Shown here: positions 8,233 to 16,573 of the stretch, piece by piece
Position numbering within the stretch: position 1 is the stretch's first letter
How the letters are laid out: each line of letters opens with the position of its first letter
Assembly (NCBI GenBank): GCA_002351725.1
Contig: DEHD01000035.1
Coordinates: 1 to 64,000 of the forward strand
DNA from: Prevotella sp. UBA2809
GTDB lineage: Bacteria; Bacteroidota; Bacteroidia; Bacteroidales; Bacteroidaceae
Length of the DNA: 64,000 nucleotides
Direction: 5' to 3'
Translations under genes and position numbers: made by a program
The notes under the pieces: generated by a model
Told to the model about the DNA's origin: nothing
The model's database searches: none
The model's input: only the letters and a program-made list of their open reading frames with translations

Positions 8233-9237
8233 TCACTTTTCTTTCTTATCAAACTTGATTAAAAGCAGTCCGATAGCGGTCCAAACAAGCTCACGAACGC
8301 GCACAAGCAGGGCAACAAAGATACCTGCATTGGCCGTCATGCTGAGACCCTCGGTACTCATAAGGAATCCACCCTCGCGACCACCAAGCTGCAACGGCAT
8401 GAAGAACAGCATGTTGGCAAACAGCGTGGTGAAGGAGTAGATGAGGATGCACTGAGGAATGGTGACCTCGGGCATGATAACCAGCAGGATGAAATAAATC
8501 TCGAATGTTGACGCCACACGGCACAGCAGCTCGAGGAATACGGCCATCTTGAACGTGTGGGGATTGAGATTGTGCAGAGCTGCTATCTGCTGATCGACCT
8601 CGGCCAGCTTTTCGCGATTGTTCTCAATATAGGGCTGAGCCCACTTCTTTACCATCGGGAAGTGACTGAGCAGCTTCATGCCCGTCATGGCTATGCCACG
8701 CTTATAGCCACGCAGGAAGAACCAGATGGCCAGCAGCGCTATGCCTGCGATGAGAGGCAGTAGAATGTAGCTGAGGGGAGTCATCTTCTGAGTCAACACA
8801 TAAAGAGGTACGCTAAGGAACCAGAACCAGAAGTGACTGTAGATGTGGGTCATGACATAGAGGATGACACTCGACGAGGCGCGCTGTCCGCCAATCTTGG
8901 GCGATAGCGACATGATGCGATAAGGCTCGCCACCCATAAGTCCGCCAGGTGTGGCGTAGTTGAGGGCAAAGGCGGAAACGGTGATCTTGTAGAGCCACCA
9001 GAAACCTACCTTGCACTTGCGACAAACACCGTGTTCGTCGCCGATAGTATTGATGATGAGATACCATGAGGCGGTGTTGATTATATAGAGAAATGCCCAT
9101 AGCACCAGTACGCCAACGAACCAATAGCCTGCATGACGAATGCCGTCCCAAGCCTGACGGAAGTCAAGCTGGGAGGCCATTATAATGAGAACAAGCAATC
9201 CGAAAAGGAAAAAGCCGTTCTGATACTTCTTTTTCAT
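8233..9237 (-). CDS. Integral membrane flippase-like protein (UPF0104 / LPG synthase TM family)
   Basis: A 334-residue polytopic membrane protein with about eight helices and the family's conserved blocks: NYATPGGLMGGEPYR in the first third and a Gly-rich FMPLQLGGREGGF motif near the C-terminus. The family is the membrane half of lysyl-phosphatidylglycerol synthases, also called flippase-like; the soluble aminoacyltransferase half is absent here. A role in lipid or polyprenol-linked substrate transfer is inferred from the family only. It follows pdxA after 31 bases on the same strand. Confidence 0.8.
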   Translation of the reverse strand: MKKKYQNGFFLFGLLVLIIMASQLDFRQAWDGIRHAGYWFVGVLVLWAFLYIINTASWYLIINTIGDEHGVCRKCKVGFWWLYKITVSAFALNYATPGGLMGGEPYRIMSLSPKIGGQRASSSVILYVMTHIYSHFWFWFLSVPLYVLTQKMTPLSYILLPLIAGIALLAIWFFLRGYKRGIAMTGMKLLSHFPMVKKWAQPYIENNREKLAEVDQQIAALHNLNPHTFKMAVFLELLCRVASTFEIYFILLVIMPEVTIPQCILIYSFTTLFANMLFFMPLQLGGREGGFLMSTEGLSMTANAGIFVALLVRVRELVWTAIGLLLIKFDKKEK

Positions 9238-9268
9238 TTTAGAAACGGGATCTAGTTTGCTTTACGGT

Positions 9269-10303
9269 TTACTTGAACACGTCCTTGGCACGAGGCATGG
9301 CAAAACGGGCTTTGTCGCCATCCTCACGTTTCTCGTGATAGAGCTTTGGCAGAGGATTGGCAAATGGCTCGTCGTACTCCATGCGATTACGGAACATATC
9401 TACTGCGGTATAAATGGCTTGGCGCAGCGATGTCGGGTCGGCAATACCCTGTCCGGCAATCTCGAACGATGGTCCATGGTCGGTTGTGGTGCATATGGCT
9501 GTGATACCTGCCTTGAGCTTAACACCAAACTCGGGAGCAAGCGAATTGAATGGCAGCATGCCCTGATCATCGTACATGGCCAGCACGCCATCAAACTGCT
9601 CGTGATTGTTGCATGCAAAGAACTCCTCGGCAGCGTATGGGCCAAAGGCCTGAACATTCTGCTTCTCGAGTTCGGCAACGGCAGGAGCGATGATCTGCTC
9701 TTCCTCGGCACCCAGCTGTGGGTTCAGGGCCAGCACGGCAAGGCGGGGATTATTGATGCGGAAATCGCGCTTAAGGCTGTTGAAGAAAATCTTTCCCTTC
9801 TCAACAATCTTCTCGATGCTGATGGACTGAGCCACCTCCTTGATGGGGAGATGATTGGTGAGCAAGCCGATACGTACGCGATCGCTGAGCATGATGGTAA
9901 GTGCCTTTTCTTCGCGATTGGGATTAGGATTAGACACTACAGGACCAAGCACAAGCACATCGAAGAGGTGTTTCTGCATATCCTCCTTGGCGCGGGCTAA
10001 TGCCTGCTTTGCAGCATTACTGCTGGCCTCGGTGGAATGACCGAACTCTACAGGCACCTCGTCGTCGAAGGTGGCAAGCAGGTTTACACGCCCGTCCTTA
10101 GCCTCCTCGGCATTCTTAATGATGGTAAACTGGGTTTCTATCTGCATGGCCTTACGATGGAAGGTAGCAGCTTTTGGCGAACCATATATAATAGGTATGC
10201 ACATATCGAGCATCATGGGGTCCTCGAAAGCTCGGAGGATTACCTCATAGCCGATGCCGTTGGTGTCGCCATGCGTGATTGCCACGCGAATTTTCTTATC
10301 CAT
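9269..10303 (-). CDS. pdxA: 4-hydroxythreonine-4-phosphate dehydrogenase
   Basis: A cytoplasmic NAD- and metal-dependent enzyme of the DXP-dependent pyridoxal-phosphate pathway; it oxidises 4-phosphohydroxy-threonine. The 344 residues start with the family signature VAITHGDTNGIGYEV; the metal-binding part shows YDDQGMLPFN and TDHGPSFEIAGQG, equivalent to the conserved DQG and DHG elements. Length is normal. Downstream of rlmN and upstream of the flippase-like gene on the same strand; the rlmN-pdxA gap holds an octad-type repeat. Confidence 0.93.
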   Translation of the reverse strand: MDKKIRVAITHGDTNGIGYEVILRAFEDPMMLDMCIPIIYGSPKAATFHRKAMQIETQFTIIKNAEEAKDGRVNLLATFDDEVPVEFGHSTEASSNAAKQALARAKEDMQKHLFDVLVLGPVVSNPNPNREEKALTIMLSDRVRIGLLTNHLPIKEVAQSISIEKIVEKGKIFFNSLKRDFRINNPRLAVLALNPQLGAEEEQIIAPAVAELEKQNVQAFGPYAAEEFFACNNHEQFDGVLAMYDDQGMLPFNSLAPEFGVKLKAGITAICTTTDHGPSFEIAGQGIADPTSLRQAIYTAVDMFRNRMEYDEPFANPLPKLYHEKREDGDKARFAMPRAKDVFK

Positions 10304-10309
10304 AGATAT

Positions 10310-10348
10310 ATTTGACGATTTGACTATTTACTATTTGACAATTTCTTA
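10310..10348. repeat. ATTTGACN tandem array spanning rlmN C-terminus
   Basis: Units ATTTGACG, ATTTGACT, ATTTACT, ATTTGACA, ATTTCTTA run from 10310, with steps of 8, 8, 7 and 8 bases. Read on the minus strand it supplies the last codons and stop of rlmN (L-S-N-S-K-stop) and fills most of the gap to pdxA. Confidence 0.75.
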
Positions 10349-11361
10349 GCCGTACTCAGGAGGCCACAGGCAGCAAAGATGTCTTGGCCGCGGCTGGCAC
10401 GGATGGTGGTAAACACACCGTGGGCCGTGAGATAGTCGCGCATGGCCTCCATACGCTTCTCGTCGGCTCCTGGAAGATCAACACCAGGAATCTCGTGGAA
10501 ACGGATAAGGTTTACACGACAATCAAGTCCGCGAAGCAGTTTTATTATCTCGCGAGCATGGGTTGTGGTGTCGTTAAGACCTGCAAAACAGATGTACTCG
10601 AACGAACAACGGCGCTGATGGCTGAAGTCGTACTGCTTCAACAGCTCGACAACATCGGTTATCGACATCTGCTTCTCGGCCAGCATCAGCTGCTGGCGCT
10701 GCTCGGGCAGAGGTGAGTGCATAGAGATAGCCACGTGGCACTCGCTCTCGTCGAGGAAACGCTTAAGCTTGTTCTTTACGCCTACACTCGACACAGTGAT
10801 GCGGCGAGGGCTCCATGCATAACCGTAATCGCTGGTAAGAACCTCGGTGGCACGAAGCACGGCATCGAGGTTATCCATTGGTTCGCCCTGACCCATAAAC
10901 ACAATGTTGGTGAGTGTTTCGCGCTCGGGCAGTGAGTATATCTGATTCAGAATGTCGCCGGCACTAAGACTACCCTCGTAGCCCTGCTTACCAGTCTGAC
11001 AGAACAGGCAGTTCATCTTGCAGCCCACCTGGCACGACACACAAAGTGTGGCGCGGTCGCCATCGGGAATGTAGACGGTCTCTACAAAATGGCCGCTGAC
11101 AACGGGGAACAGATATTTTATGGTTCCATCCTTGGAGTGCTGACTATCGATAGGAGCCATACAGCCCACCTGATAGCCCTGACTAAGCTTCTCGCGGTTG
11201 GCCTTCGAGAGATTGGTCATCTCATCGATGGTGCCAACGTGCTGCTGATAGAGCCACTTGGCTATCTGGGCAGCTGTGAACTTGGGCATACCCAGTTCAG
11301 CCACCACCTGCTGCAATTCGGCAAGCGACATGCCTAATAACACCTTCTTTTCGTCGTTCAT
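10324..11361 (-). CDS. rlmN: Dual-specificity 23S rRNA / tRNA adenine-C2 methyltransferase
   Basis: Radical-SAM enzyme that methylates A2503 of 23S rRNA and A37 of some tRNAs. The start at 11361 (MNDEKKVLLGMSLAELQ) gives 345 residues, the normal size; the longer frame up to 11604 crosses the promoter box and is not family-like. The [4Fe-4S] cysteines are C114, C118 and C121 (CKMNCLFC), and the second catalytic Cys lies in SRGQDIFAACGLL near the C-terminus. GQGEPMDN is the SAM-binding GEP motif. The last five residues come from a DNA repeat. Confidence 0.95.
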   Translation of the reverse strand: MNDEKKVLLGMSLAELQQVVAELGMPKFTAAQIAKWLYQQHVGTIDEMTNLSKANREKLSQGYQVGCMAPIDSQHSKDGTIKYLFPVVSGHFVETVYIPDGDRATLCVSCQVGCKMNCLFCQTGKQGYEGSLSAGDILNQIYSLPERETLTNIVFMGQGEPMDNLDAVLRATEVLTSDYGYAWSPRRITVSSVGVKNKLKRFLDESECHVAISMHSPLPEQRQQLMLAEKQMSITDVVELLKQYDFSHQRRCSFEYICFAGLNDTTTHAREIIKLLRGLDCRVNLIRFHEIPGVDLPGADEKRMEAMRDYLTAHGVFTTIRASRGQDIFAACGLLSTAKKLSNSK

Positions 11362-11377
11362 CTTAACTTTTTGCCTG

Positions 11378-11385
11378 CAAAGGTA
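11378..11385 (-). promoter_or_regulatory. Promoter box TACCTTTG for rlmN
   Basis: Minus strand TACCTTTGC ends 16 bases before the rlmN ATG. It shares a short divergent control region with the plus-strand box at 11428-11435. Confidence 0.65.
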
Positions 11386-11427
11386 GAAAAAAAACTTGAA
11401 TAATATGGTTTTCTCGGAAAATATTGC

Positions 11428-11435
11428 TACTTTTG
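11428..11435 (+). promoter_or_regulatory. Promoter box TACTTTTG for the fusion gene
   Basis: TACTTTTGC ends 27 bases before the ATG at 11463. It overlaps an upstream in-frame TTG, which argues that the gene starts at 11463. Confidence 0.65.
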
Positions 11436-11462
11436 CCTGCAATAAAACAATTATTTCACAGA

Positions 11463-14400
11463 ATGAGAGAAAAAATAGACTGTTTCCTGCCTTGCAGCGA
11501 TCTTGATTCTGCACGCGACATGGTAGCGCAGATAAAGGGCAGCAAGACAATTCAACATATCTATCTGCTGGTGAACGAGCACCTTGGAGAACTTGACTTG
11601 GCACTATGCGACTGCGAGCAGATAGTAGTTAACGACCTTACAAGCAGCGCTACTATTGCGGCTATAGCTGAGAATGCTAAAGCCGACTACGCTTTGCTGC
11701 AGATACGTCCACGAGAGATACAGATGGCTAAAGGCACGCTTGACCGCATGCTGAGAATAGCAAGCGACTCGGACGCTGCAATGATTTATGCCGACCACAA
11801 CGACCTTATCGACGGAAAGCTGCAGCCACACCCCGTTATCGACTATCAGATAGGTAGCATACGCGACGACTTCGACCTGGGATCGCTGATTCTGGTAAAG
11901 ACATCGCTACTTAATGCCTTTGCATCGCAAGCCGGCGAAAACGCATATAAGTTTGCTGCAGTTTATGCCCTGCGACTTTTCCTGAGTCGCGAAGGACGCA
12001 TATTCCACATAAACGAGAGGCTGTATACCGAGCAGGAGACCGACACCAGAGCATCGGGCGAGAAGCAGTTTGACTACGTGAACCCGCGCAACCGCGAGGT
12101 ACAGATAGAGATGGAGCATGCCGCTACGGCTCATCTGGCCGCAATCGGAGCAAAGATCGACCCATCGTTCTATCGCACACCCGACTTCAACGAGCAGGAG
12201 TTTGACGTAGAGGCTTCGGTGGTTATTCCCGTTTACAACCGCGAGAAGACCATCTGCGACGCGGTGAACAGCGCATTGAGTCAGAAGACGAAATTCAAGT
12301 TCAACGTTATTGTGGTGGACAACCACTCGACCGACGGAACAACAGAGTTGCTGCGTGGATTCCACGACGAGCGACTTATACATATAATCCCCGAGCGCTA
12401 CGACTTGGGAATAGGCGGATGCTGGAACACAGCTATACACGATGACCACTGCGGACGATTTGCCGTGCAGCTTGACTCTGACGACCTCTACTCGTCGCCA
12501 AAGACACTGCAGCAGATTGTGGATGCCTTCTACAAGCAGAATGCAGCAATGGTGATTGGCTCGTACCGCATGTGCGACTTCGACCTGAACACTCTGCCAC
12601 CGGGACTTATAGACCACGCTGAGTGGACCGATGAGAACGGACCTAACAACGCCCTGCGTATAAACGGACTGGGCGCGCCACGTGCTTTCTTCACTCCGCT
12701 GTTGAGACAGGTGGGATTCCCCAACACCAGCTACGGCGAGGATTATGCACTGGGACTTATCTTCTCGCGCCACTATCGCATAGGAAGAATCTTCACAGAG
12801 CTATATCTCTGTCGCCGCTGGGGCGGAAACAGCGATGCTGCTCTCTCGATAGAAAAGGTGAATGCCAACAACCTGTATAAGGACCAGCTGCGCTCGCTTG
12901 AGATTATGGCCCGCCAACAGATGCTGCAAGGCAAGCAGGAGCTGATAAACGACTCGCCACTGATGCGATTCTTTAACCGTCAGCTGGAGAAGTGGGACGA
13001 TGCACGCAACAGATATCAGGACCTGAGAAACGTGAAGACACGCGAGTTGGTAGTGGGAACATCGACCATGAAGGTGCAATGGAACCCCGCACGCATAGTG
13101 TCGACCGGAGCTAAGATCGACAAGCAGACTCTGGCCGAGCGTCCTTGTTTCCTTTGCGAGCAGAACCGTCCGAAGGAGCAGGTAAAGAAGAGCATAGACG
13201 GACAATACGAGCTACTGGTGAACCCGTTCCCCATACTGCCAATACACTTTACCATACCTTCGGTGAAGCACGAGCCGCAGCTGATTCGCAACTCGTATAG
13301 CGAGATTCACAAATTGCTTACTGAATACCCAAGCATGATGGTGTTCTACAACGGACCTAAGTGCGGCGCATCGGCACCCGACCATGCTCACTTCCAGGGA
13401 GGAACATCGGGCGTGCTGCCTCTGCAGATGGCTTGGCAGAGGCTATCGCGCAACCTGAAGCCTATACTGAATCTTAACGACGAGGAGGGTATCTCGCTAA
13501 TAGAGGAATACCCATGCCCCGCACTATTGATACACAGCAAATCGGAGTATAGCGACGAGCAGCTGTTTATACGTTTGTATGAGGCACTGCCATTGCCAGA
13601 GGGCGAGCCAGAGCCAATGATGAACATTGTAAGCTGGCGACATGATACCGACTACTATTCGGTAGTGTTCCCACGCAAAAAGCATCGCCCCGACTGCTAT
13701 TATAAGGAGGGCGACGAGCAGTTCATCATCTCGCCGGGAGCACTCGACATGTCGGGATTCATCGTTACTCCACGCAAGGAGGACTTTGAGCGACTCACCC
13801 CAGAGATAGCCTTAGGCATACTGAACGAGGTATCGCTACAGCCCGACGACTTGCAACAGGTAATCGCCAAGCTGCAAGCCACCCAACACCTAACACCCAA
13901 CACCCAACACCTAACTCAGAAAGAGCCTAACGTTACCGTTGGCATCGTGAGCGGCGAGAGAATATCATTCAGTCTGAACAAGCCTTACGTGGCTAAGGGC
14001 GAGGTGATTACTGGCAACCAGGTGGTAGAGTTCAGCGAGGGTGGAATATTGTGGCGAGGAACACAATACAGAAACCTTACATTTACACCACAGTCGAAGG
14101 ATGCATCGTTCTCGCTTAACGATGTTACGATAGGTGTGAACTTCCACTGGGAGCGCAAGGAGACACAGACTTTTGAGGGCACACTGCGCATTGTGGTAGA
14201 AGCCGATAAGATTGTGGCTATCAACGAATTGCCGGTAGAGAAATACCTTACCAGCGTAATATCGAGCGAGATGAGTTCTACATCAAGCTTAGAGTTCCTG
14301 AAGGCTCACGCCGTAATATCGCGCTCGTGGCTGCTGGCACAGATTGAGAAGCGCCGCCAGCATGAGAGCGGAGGCGACAACTTCTTCTCGTTCACCAAGA

Positions 14401-15137
14401 GCGACAACGAGTTTATCCGCTGGTACGACCGCGAGGACCACACTATTTTCGATGTGTGTGCCGACGACCACTGCCAGAGATATCAGGGCATAACACGCGC
14501 CAACAACACCCATGTGGAAGAGGCAATAAGTCAGACTCGCGGACAAGTACTGATGTATGGCGACGAGATTTGCGATGCACGATTCTCGAAGTGCTGCGGA
14601 GGCGTGACCGAGGAGTTCCAGTATTGCTGGGAAGACACCCCGAAGCCTTATCTGGTTTCGTTTAAGGACCCATACTGCAACACTAACGACAAGCATATCC
14701 TGAGTCAGGTGCTTAACGACTTCGATCAGGAGACGCCCGACTTCTATCGTTGGGAGGTGAAATACACCAAGGCCGAGGTATCAGAATTGGTGAATCGCAA
14801 GCTCAAGGATGACTTCGGTGAGATTGTAGACCTTATCCCTGTGGAGCGAGGCAAGAGCGGACGCATATGGAAACTGAAGATTGTGGGTACAAAGAAGACC
14901 TTCACCATCGGTAAGGAACTTGAGATCCGCCGTGCACTCAGCGAGAGTCATCTGTACTCTTCAGCCTTTGATGTAGAGAAGACCGACGATGGTTTTATTC
15001 TGCATGGCAAGGGTTGGGGCCACGGCGTAGGTTTGTGTCAGATAGGTGCTGCCGTTATGGGCGAGCAGGGACATCCTTACGATGACATTCTGCTGTTCTA
15101 CTATCGCGGTGCCGAAATTAAACGCCTCTACAATTAA
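11463..15137 (+). CDS. Three-part fusion: GT2 glycosyltransferase / DUF4922 HIT-like nucleotidyltransferase / SpoIID-LytB
   Basis: About 1224 residues. Residues 1-245 look like a degenerate GT-A-like domain; 250-480 is a GT2 domain with VVIPVYNREKT (from 253) and DSDD (338-341) as the nucleotide-sugar/metal motif; 520-800 is DUF4922, a GalT/HIT-type fold with CxxC (RPCFLCEQ) and the nucleotidyl-transfer motif H641-A-H643-F-Q645; 820-1224 is SpoIID/LytB with the candidate catalytic Glu936 in ISSEM and the GWGHGVGLCQIGA signature (His1187). No signal peptide is present, so the SpoIID part, normally extracytoplasmic, should be cytosolic. A heptad repeat forms the DUF4922-SpoIID linker. The next gene, three bases plus a repeat away, is an AmpG-like muropeptide importer; cell-wall recycling is inferred. 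Confidence 0.8.
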   Translation: MREKIDCFLPCSDLDSARDMVAQIKGSKTIQHIYLLVNEHLGELDLALCDCEQIVVNDLTSSATIAAIAENAKADYALLQIRPREIQMAKGTLDRMLRIASDSDAAMIYADHNDLIDGKLQPHPVIDYQIGSIRDDFDLGSLILVKTSLLNAFASQAGENAYKFAAVYALRLFLSREGRIFHINERLYTEQETDTRASGEKQFDYVNPRNREVQIEMEHAATAHLAAIGAKIDPSFYRTPDFNEQEFDVEASVVIPVYNREKTICDAVNSALSQKTKFKFNVIVVDNHSTDGTTELLRGFHDERLIHIIPERYDLGIGGCWNTAIHDDHCGRFAVQLDSDDLYSSPKTLQQIVDAFYKQNAAMVIGSYRMCDFDLNTLPPGLIDHAEWTDENGPNNALRINGLGAPRAFFTPLLRQVGFPNTSYGEDYALGLIFSRHYRIGRIFTELYLCRRWGGNSDAALSIEKVNANNLYKDQLRSLEIMARQQMLQGKQELINDSPLMRFFNRQLEKWDDARNRYQDLRNVKTRELVVGTSTMKVQWNPARIVSTGAKIDKQTLAERPCFLCEQNRPKEQVKKSIDGQYELLVNPFPILPIHFTIPSVKHEPQLIRNSYSEIHKLLTEYPSMMVFYNGPKCGASAPDHAHFQGGTSGVLPLQMAWQRLSRNLKPILNLNDEEGISLIEEYPCPALLIHSKSEYSDEQLFIRLYEALPLPEGEPEPMMNIVSWRHDTDYYSVVFPRKKHRPDCYYKEGDEQFIISPGALDMSGFIVTPRKEDFERLTPEIALGILNEVSLQPDDLQQVIAKLQATQHLTPNTQHLTQKEPNVTVGIVSGERISFSLNKPYVAKGEVITGNQVVEFSEGGILWRGTQYRNLTFTPQSKDASFSLNDVTIGVNFHWERKETQTFEGTLRIVVEADKIVAINELPVEKYLTSVISSEMSSTSSLEFLKAHAVISRSWLLAQIEKRRQHESGGDNFFSFTKSDNEFIRWYDREDHTIFDVCADDHCQRYQGITRANNTHVEEAISQTRGQVLMYGDEICDARFSKCCGGVTEEFQYCWEDTPKPYLVSFKDPYCNTNDKHILSQVLNDFDQETPDFYRWEVKYTKAEVSELVNRKLKDDFGEIVDLIPVERGKSGRIWKLKIVGTKKTFTIGKELEIRRALSESHLYSSAFDVEKTDDGFILHGKGWGHGVGLCQIGAAVMGEQGHPYDDILLFYYRGAEIKRLYN
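13885..13912. repeat. Heptad tandem array (AACACCY)n in the DUF4922-SpoIID linker
   Basis: AACACCT, AACACCC, AACACCC, AACACCT in perfect 7-base steps, flanked by decayed units GCCACCC and AACTCAG. Encodes TQHLTPNTQHLTQ at the domain junction. It is the complement of the 7136 and 30476 family. Confidence 0.88.
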
Positions 15138-15140
15138 ATT

Positions 15141-15168
15141 TTTAATGTTTAATATTTAATGTTTAATG
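15141..15168. repeat. Heptad tandem array (TTTAATR)n supplying the AmpG start codon
   Basis: TTTAATG, TTTAATA, TTTAATG, TTTAATG. The array begins 3 bases after the stop of the fusion gene, and the ATG of its last unit (15166-15168) is the start codon of the next gene. Confidence 0.85.
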
Positions 15169-16443
15169 AATAATAGAAATCCATGGGCTTGGGTGCCCAC
15201 ACTTTACTTTGCTGAAGGCGTGCCTTACGTAGCTGTTATGACTATCTCGGTCATCATCTACAAGCGCCTCGGGTTGTCGAATGCCGACATCACTCTCTAC
15301 ACGTCGTGGCTTTATCTGCCATGGGTTATCAAACCCCTTTGGAGCCCGTTTGTTGACATGCTGCGCACCAAGCGCTGGTGGATTCTGGTGATGCAGATAC
15401 TGATAGCAGCAGCTCTGGCTGGTGTGGCATTTACGATTCCTGGGCCTTGGTGGCTGCAAGGCTCGTTGGCGTTCTTCTGGCTGTTGGCTTTCAGTAGCGC
15501 AACCCACGATATTGCTGCCGACGGATTCTATATGTTGGGACTTGAGCAGCACCAACAGGCTTACTTCGTAGGTATACGTAGCACATTCTACCGTATAGCC
15601 ACTATTTTCTCATCAGGACTATTGGTGGGCTTGGCAGGAGTTCTGCAGGTGCTTACACGTAGCATAGCATATGCATGGAGCTTGGTGTTCTACCTTATTG
15701 CAGGTTTGTTTATAGCCTTGTGGCTGTATCACAGTTGGGCACTCCCCCGCCCCAGCGAGGATAACCACCGCATGCAGAAATCGGCGAAAGATATCATGAA
15801 CGAATTCTGGAACACACTGGTTACCTTCTTCAAGAAGCCACAGGTGTGGATAGGCATTTGTTTCATGTTGTTCTATCGCATGCCAGAAGGCTTGTTGGCA
15901 AAGGTGTCGGCCCTGTTCTTAGTAGATAAGATGGCTAATGGCGGATTAGGATTGAGCGATGTAGAGTTTGGAATGGTTCAAGGCACAGTTGGCGTTATCG
16001 GCCTTACTTTAGGTGGAATTCTGGGTGGTATCGTTGCCAGTCGCGATGGACTGAAGCGTTGGCTATGGCCTATGGTGATGGCTATCACCATCCCCGATCT
16101 GGTTTACGTATATCTCTCGTATGCCATGCCATCAAGTCTGCTCATCATCAACATCTGCATATTCCTTGAGCAGTTCGGCTACGGATTCGGCTTCTCGGCC
16201 TATATGCTATACCTTATATATTATAGTCAGGGTGAGCACAAGACAGCCCACTACGCTCTGTGTACAGCATTCATGGCTCTGTCGATGATGATTCCAGGAC
16301 TCTTTGCTGGAGCACTTCAGGAAGCAGTAGGTTATCAGGTATTCTTCCTGGTTGTAGTAGTTTGCTGCGCTATGACCTACATCGTCTCAGCACTCCTGAA
16401 AATCGACCCAGAATTCGGAAAGAAAAAGTCATCTGCAGAATAG
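15166..16443 (+). CDS. AmpG-like MFS muropeptide permease
   Basis: A 425-residue major-facilitator protein with about 12 helices. The N-terminus (PTLYFAEGVPYVAVMTISVIIYKRLG) and HDIAADGFY are typical of the AmpG / SLC33-like branch, which in enterobacteria imports anhydro-muropeptides for recycling. The position right behind the SpoIID-containing fusion supports a wall-recycling role. No signal peptide cleavage is expected. The start codon is inside a heptad repeat; no Shine-Dalgarno is visible. It ends 2 bases before a nested inverted repeat. Confidence 0.75.
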   Translation: MNNRNPWAWVPTLYFAEGVPYVAVMTISVIIYKRLGLSNADITLYTSWLYLPWVIKPLWSPFVDMLRTKRWWILVMQILIAAALAGVAFTIPGPWWLQGSLAFFWLLAFSSATHDIAADGFYMLGLEQHQQAYFVGIRSTFYRIATIFSSGLLVGLAGVLQVLTRSIAYAWSLVFYLIAGLFIALWLYHSWALPRPSEDNHRMQKSAKDIMNEFWNTLVTFFKKPQVWIGICFMLFYRMPEGLLAKVSALFLVDKMANGGLGLSDVEFGMVQGTVGVIGLTLGGILGGIVASRDGLKRWLWPMVMAITIPDLVYVYLSYAMPSSLLIINICIFLEQFGYGFGFSAYMLYLIYYSQGEHKTAHYALCTAFMALSMMIPGLFAGALQEAVGYQVFFLVVVVCCAMTYIVSALLKIDPEFGKKKSSAE

Positions 16444-16444
16444 T

Positions 16445-16556
16445 TTTTAGGCACGGATTAACACGGCTTTAATAAATTAAAAAAACACGGCTTAGGTATT
16501 GCAACTTAAGCCGTGTTTCTTTTATAAAAAAGAGCCGCGTAAATCCGTGCCTAAAA
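16445..16556. repeat. Nested inverted repeat with bidirectional terminator core
   Basis: Outer arms TTTTAGGCACGGATT (16445-16459) and AATCCGTGCCTAAAA (16542-16556) are perfectly complementary over 15 bp. Inner arms AAACACGGCTTA (16483-16494) and TAAGCCGTGTTT (16507-16518) are perfect over 12 bp and are flanked by A/T runs on both sides, so they can terminate both the AmpG-like gene and cysE. CACGG occurs three times on the left and CCGTG or CCGCG several times on the right. Confidence 0.85.
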
Positions 16557-16573
16557 CTTCCGTGCAAAAAAAA

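Noticed and set aside
9257..10000. Plus-strand open frame opposite pdxA (247 residues)
   Set aside because: Shadow of pdxA, which shows complete family signatures on the other strand.
11362..11604. N-terminal extension of rlmN up to 11604
   Set aside because: It crosses the promoter box at 11378-11385 and is not like known RlmN N-termini.
11907..12773. Long open frame on the minus strand opposite the fusion gene (288 residues)
   Set aside because: Shadow of the plus-strand GT2 domain; no family-like motifs, and the plus strand has clear catalytic motifs.
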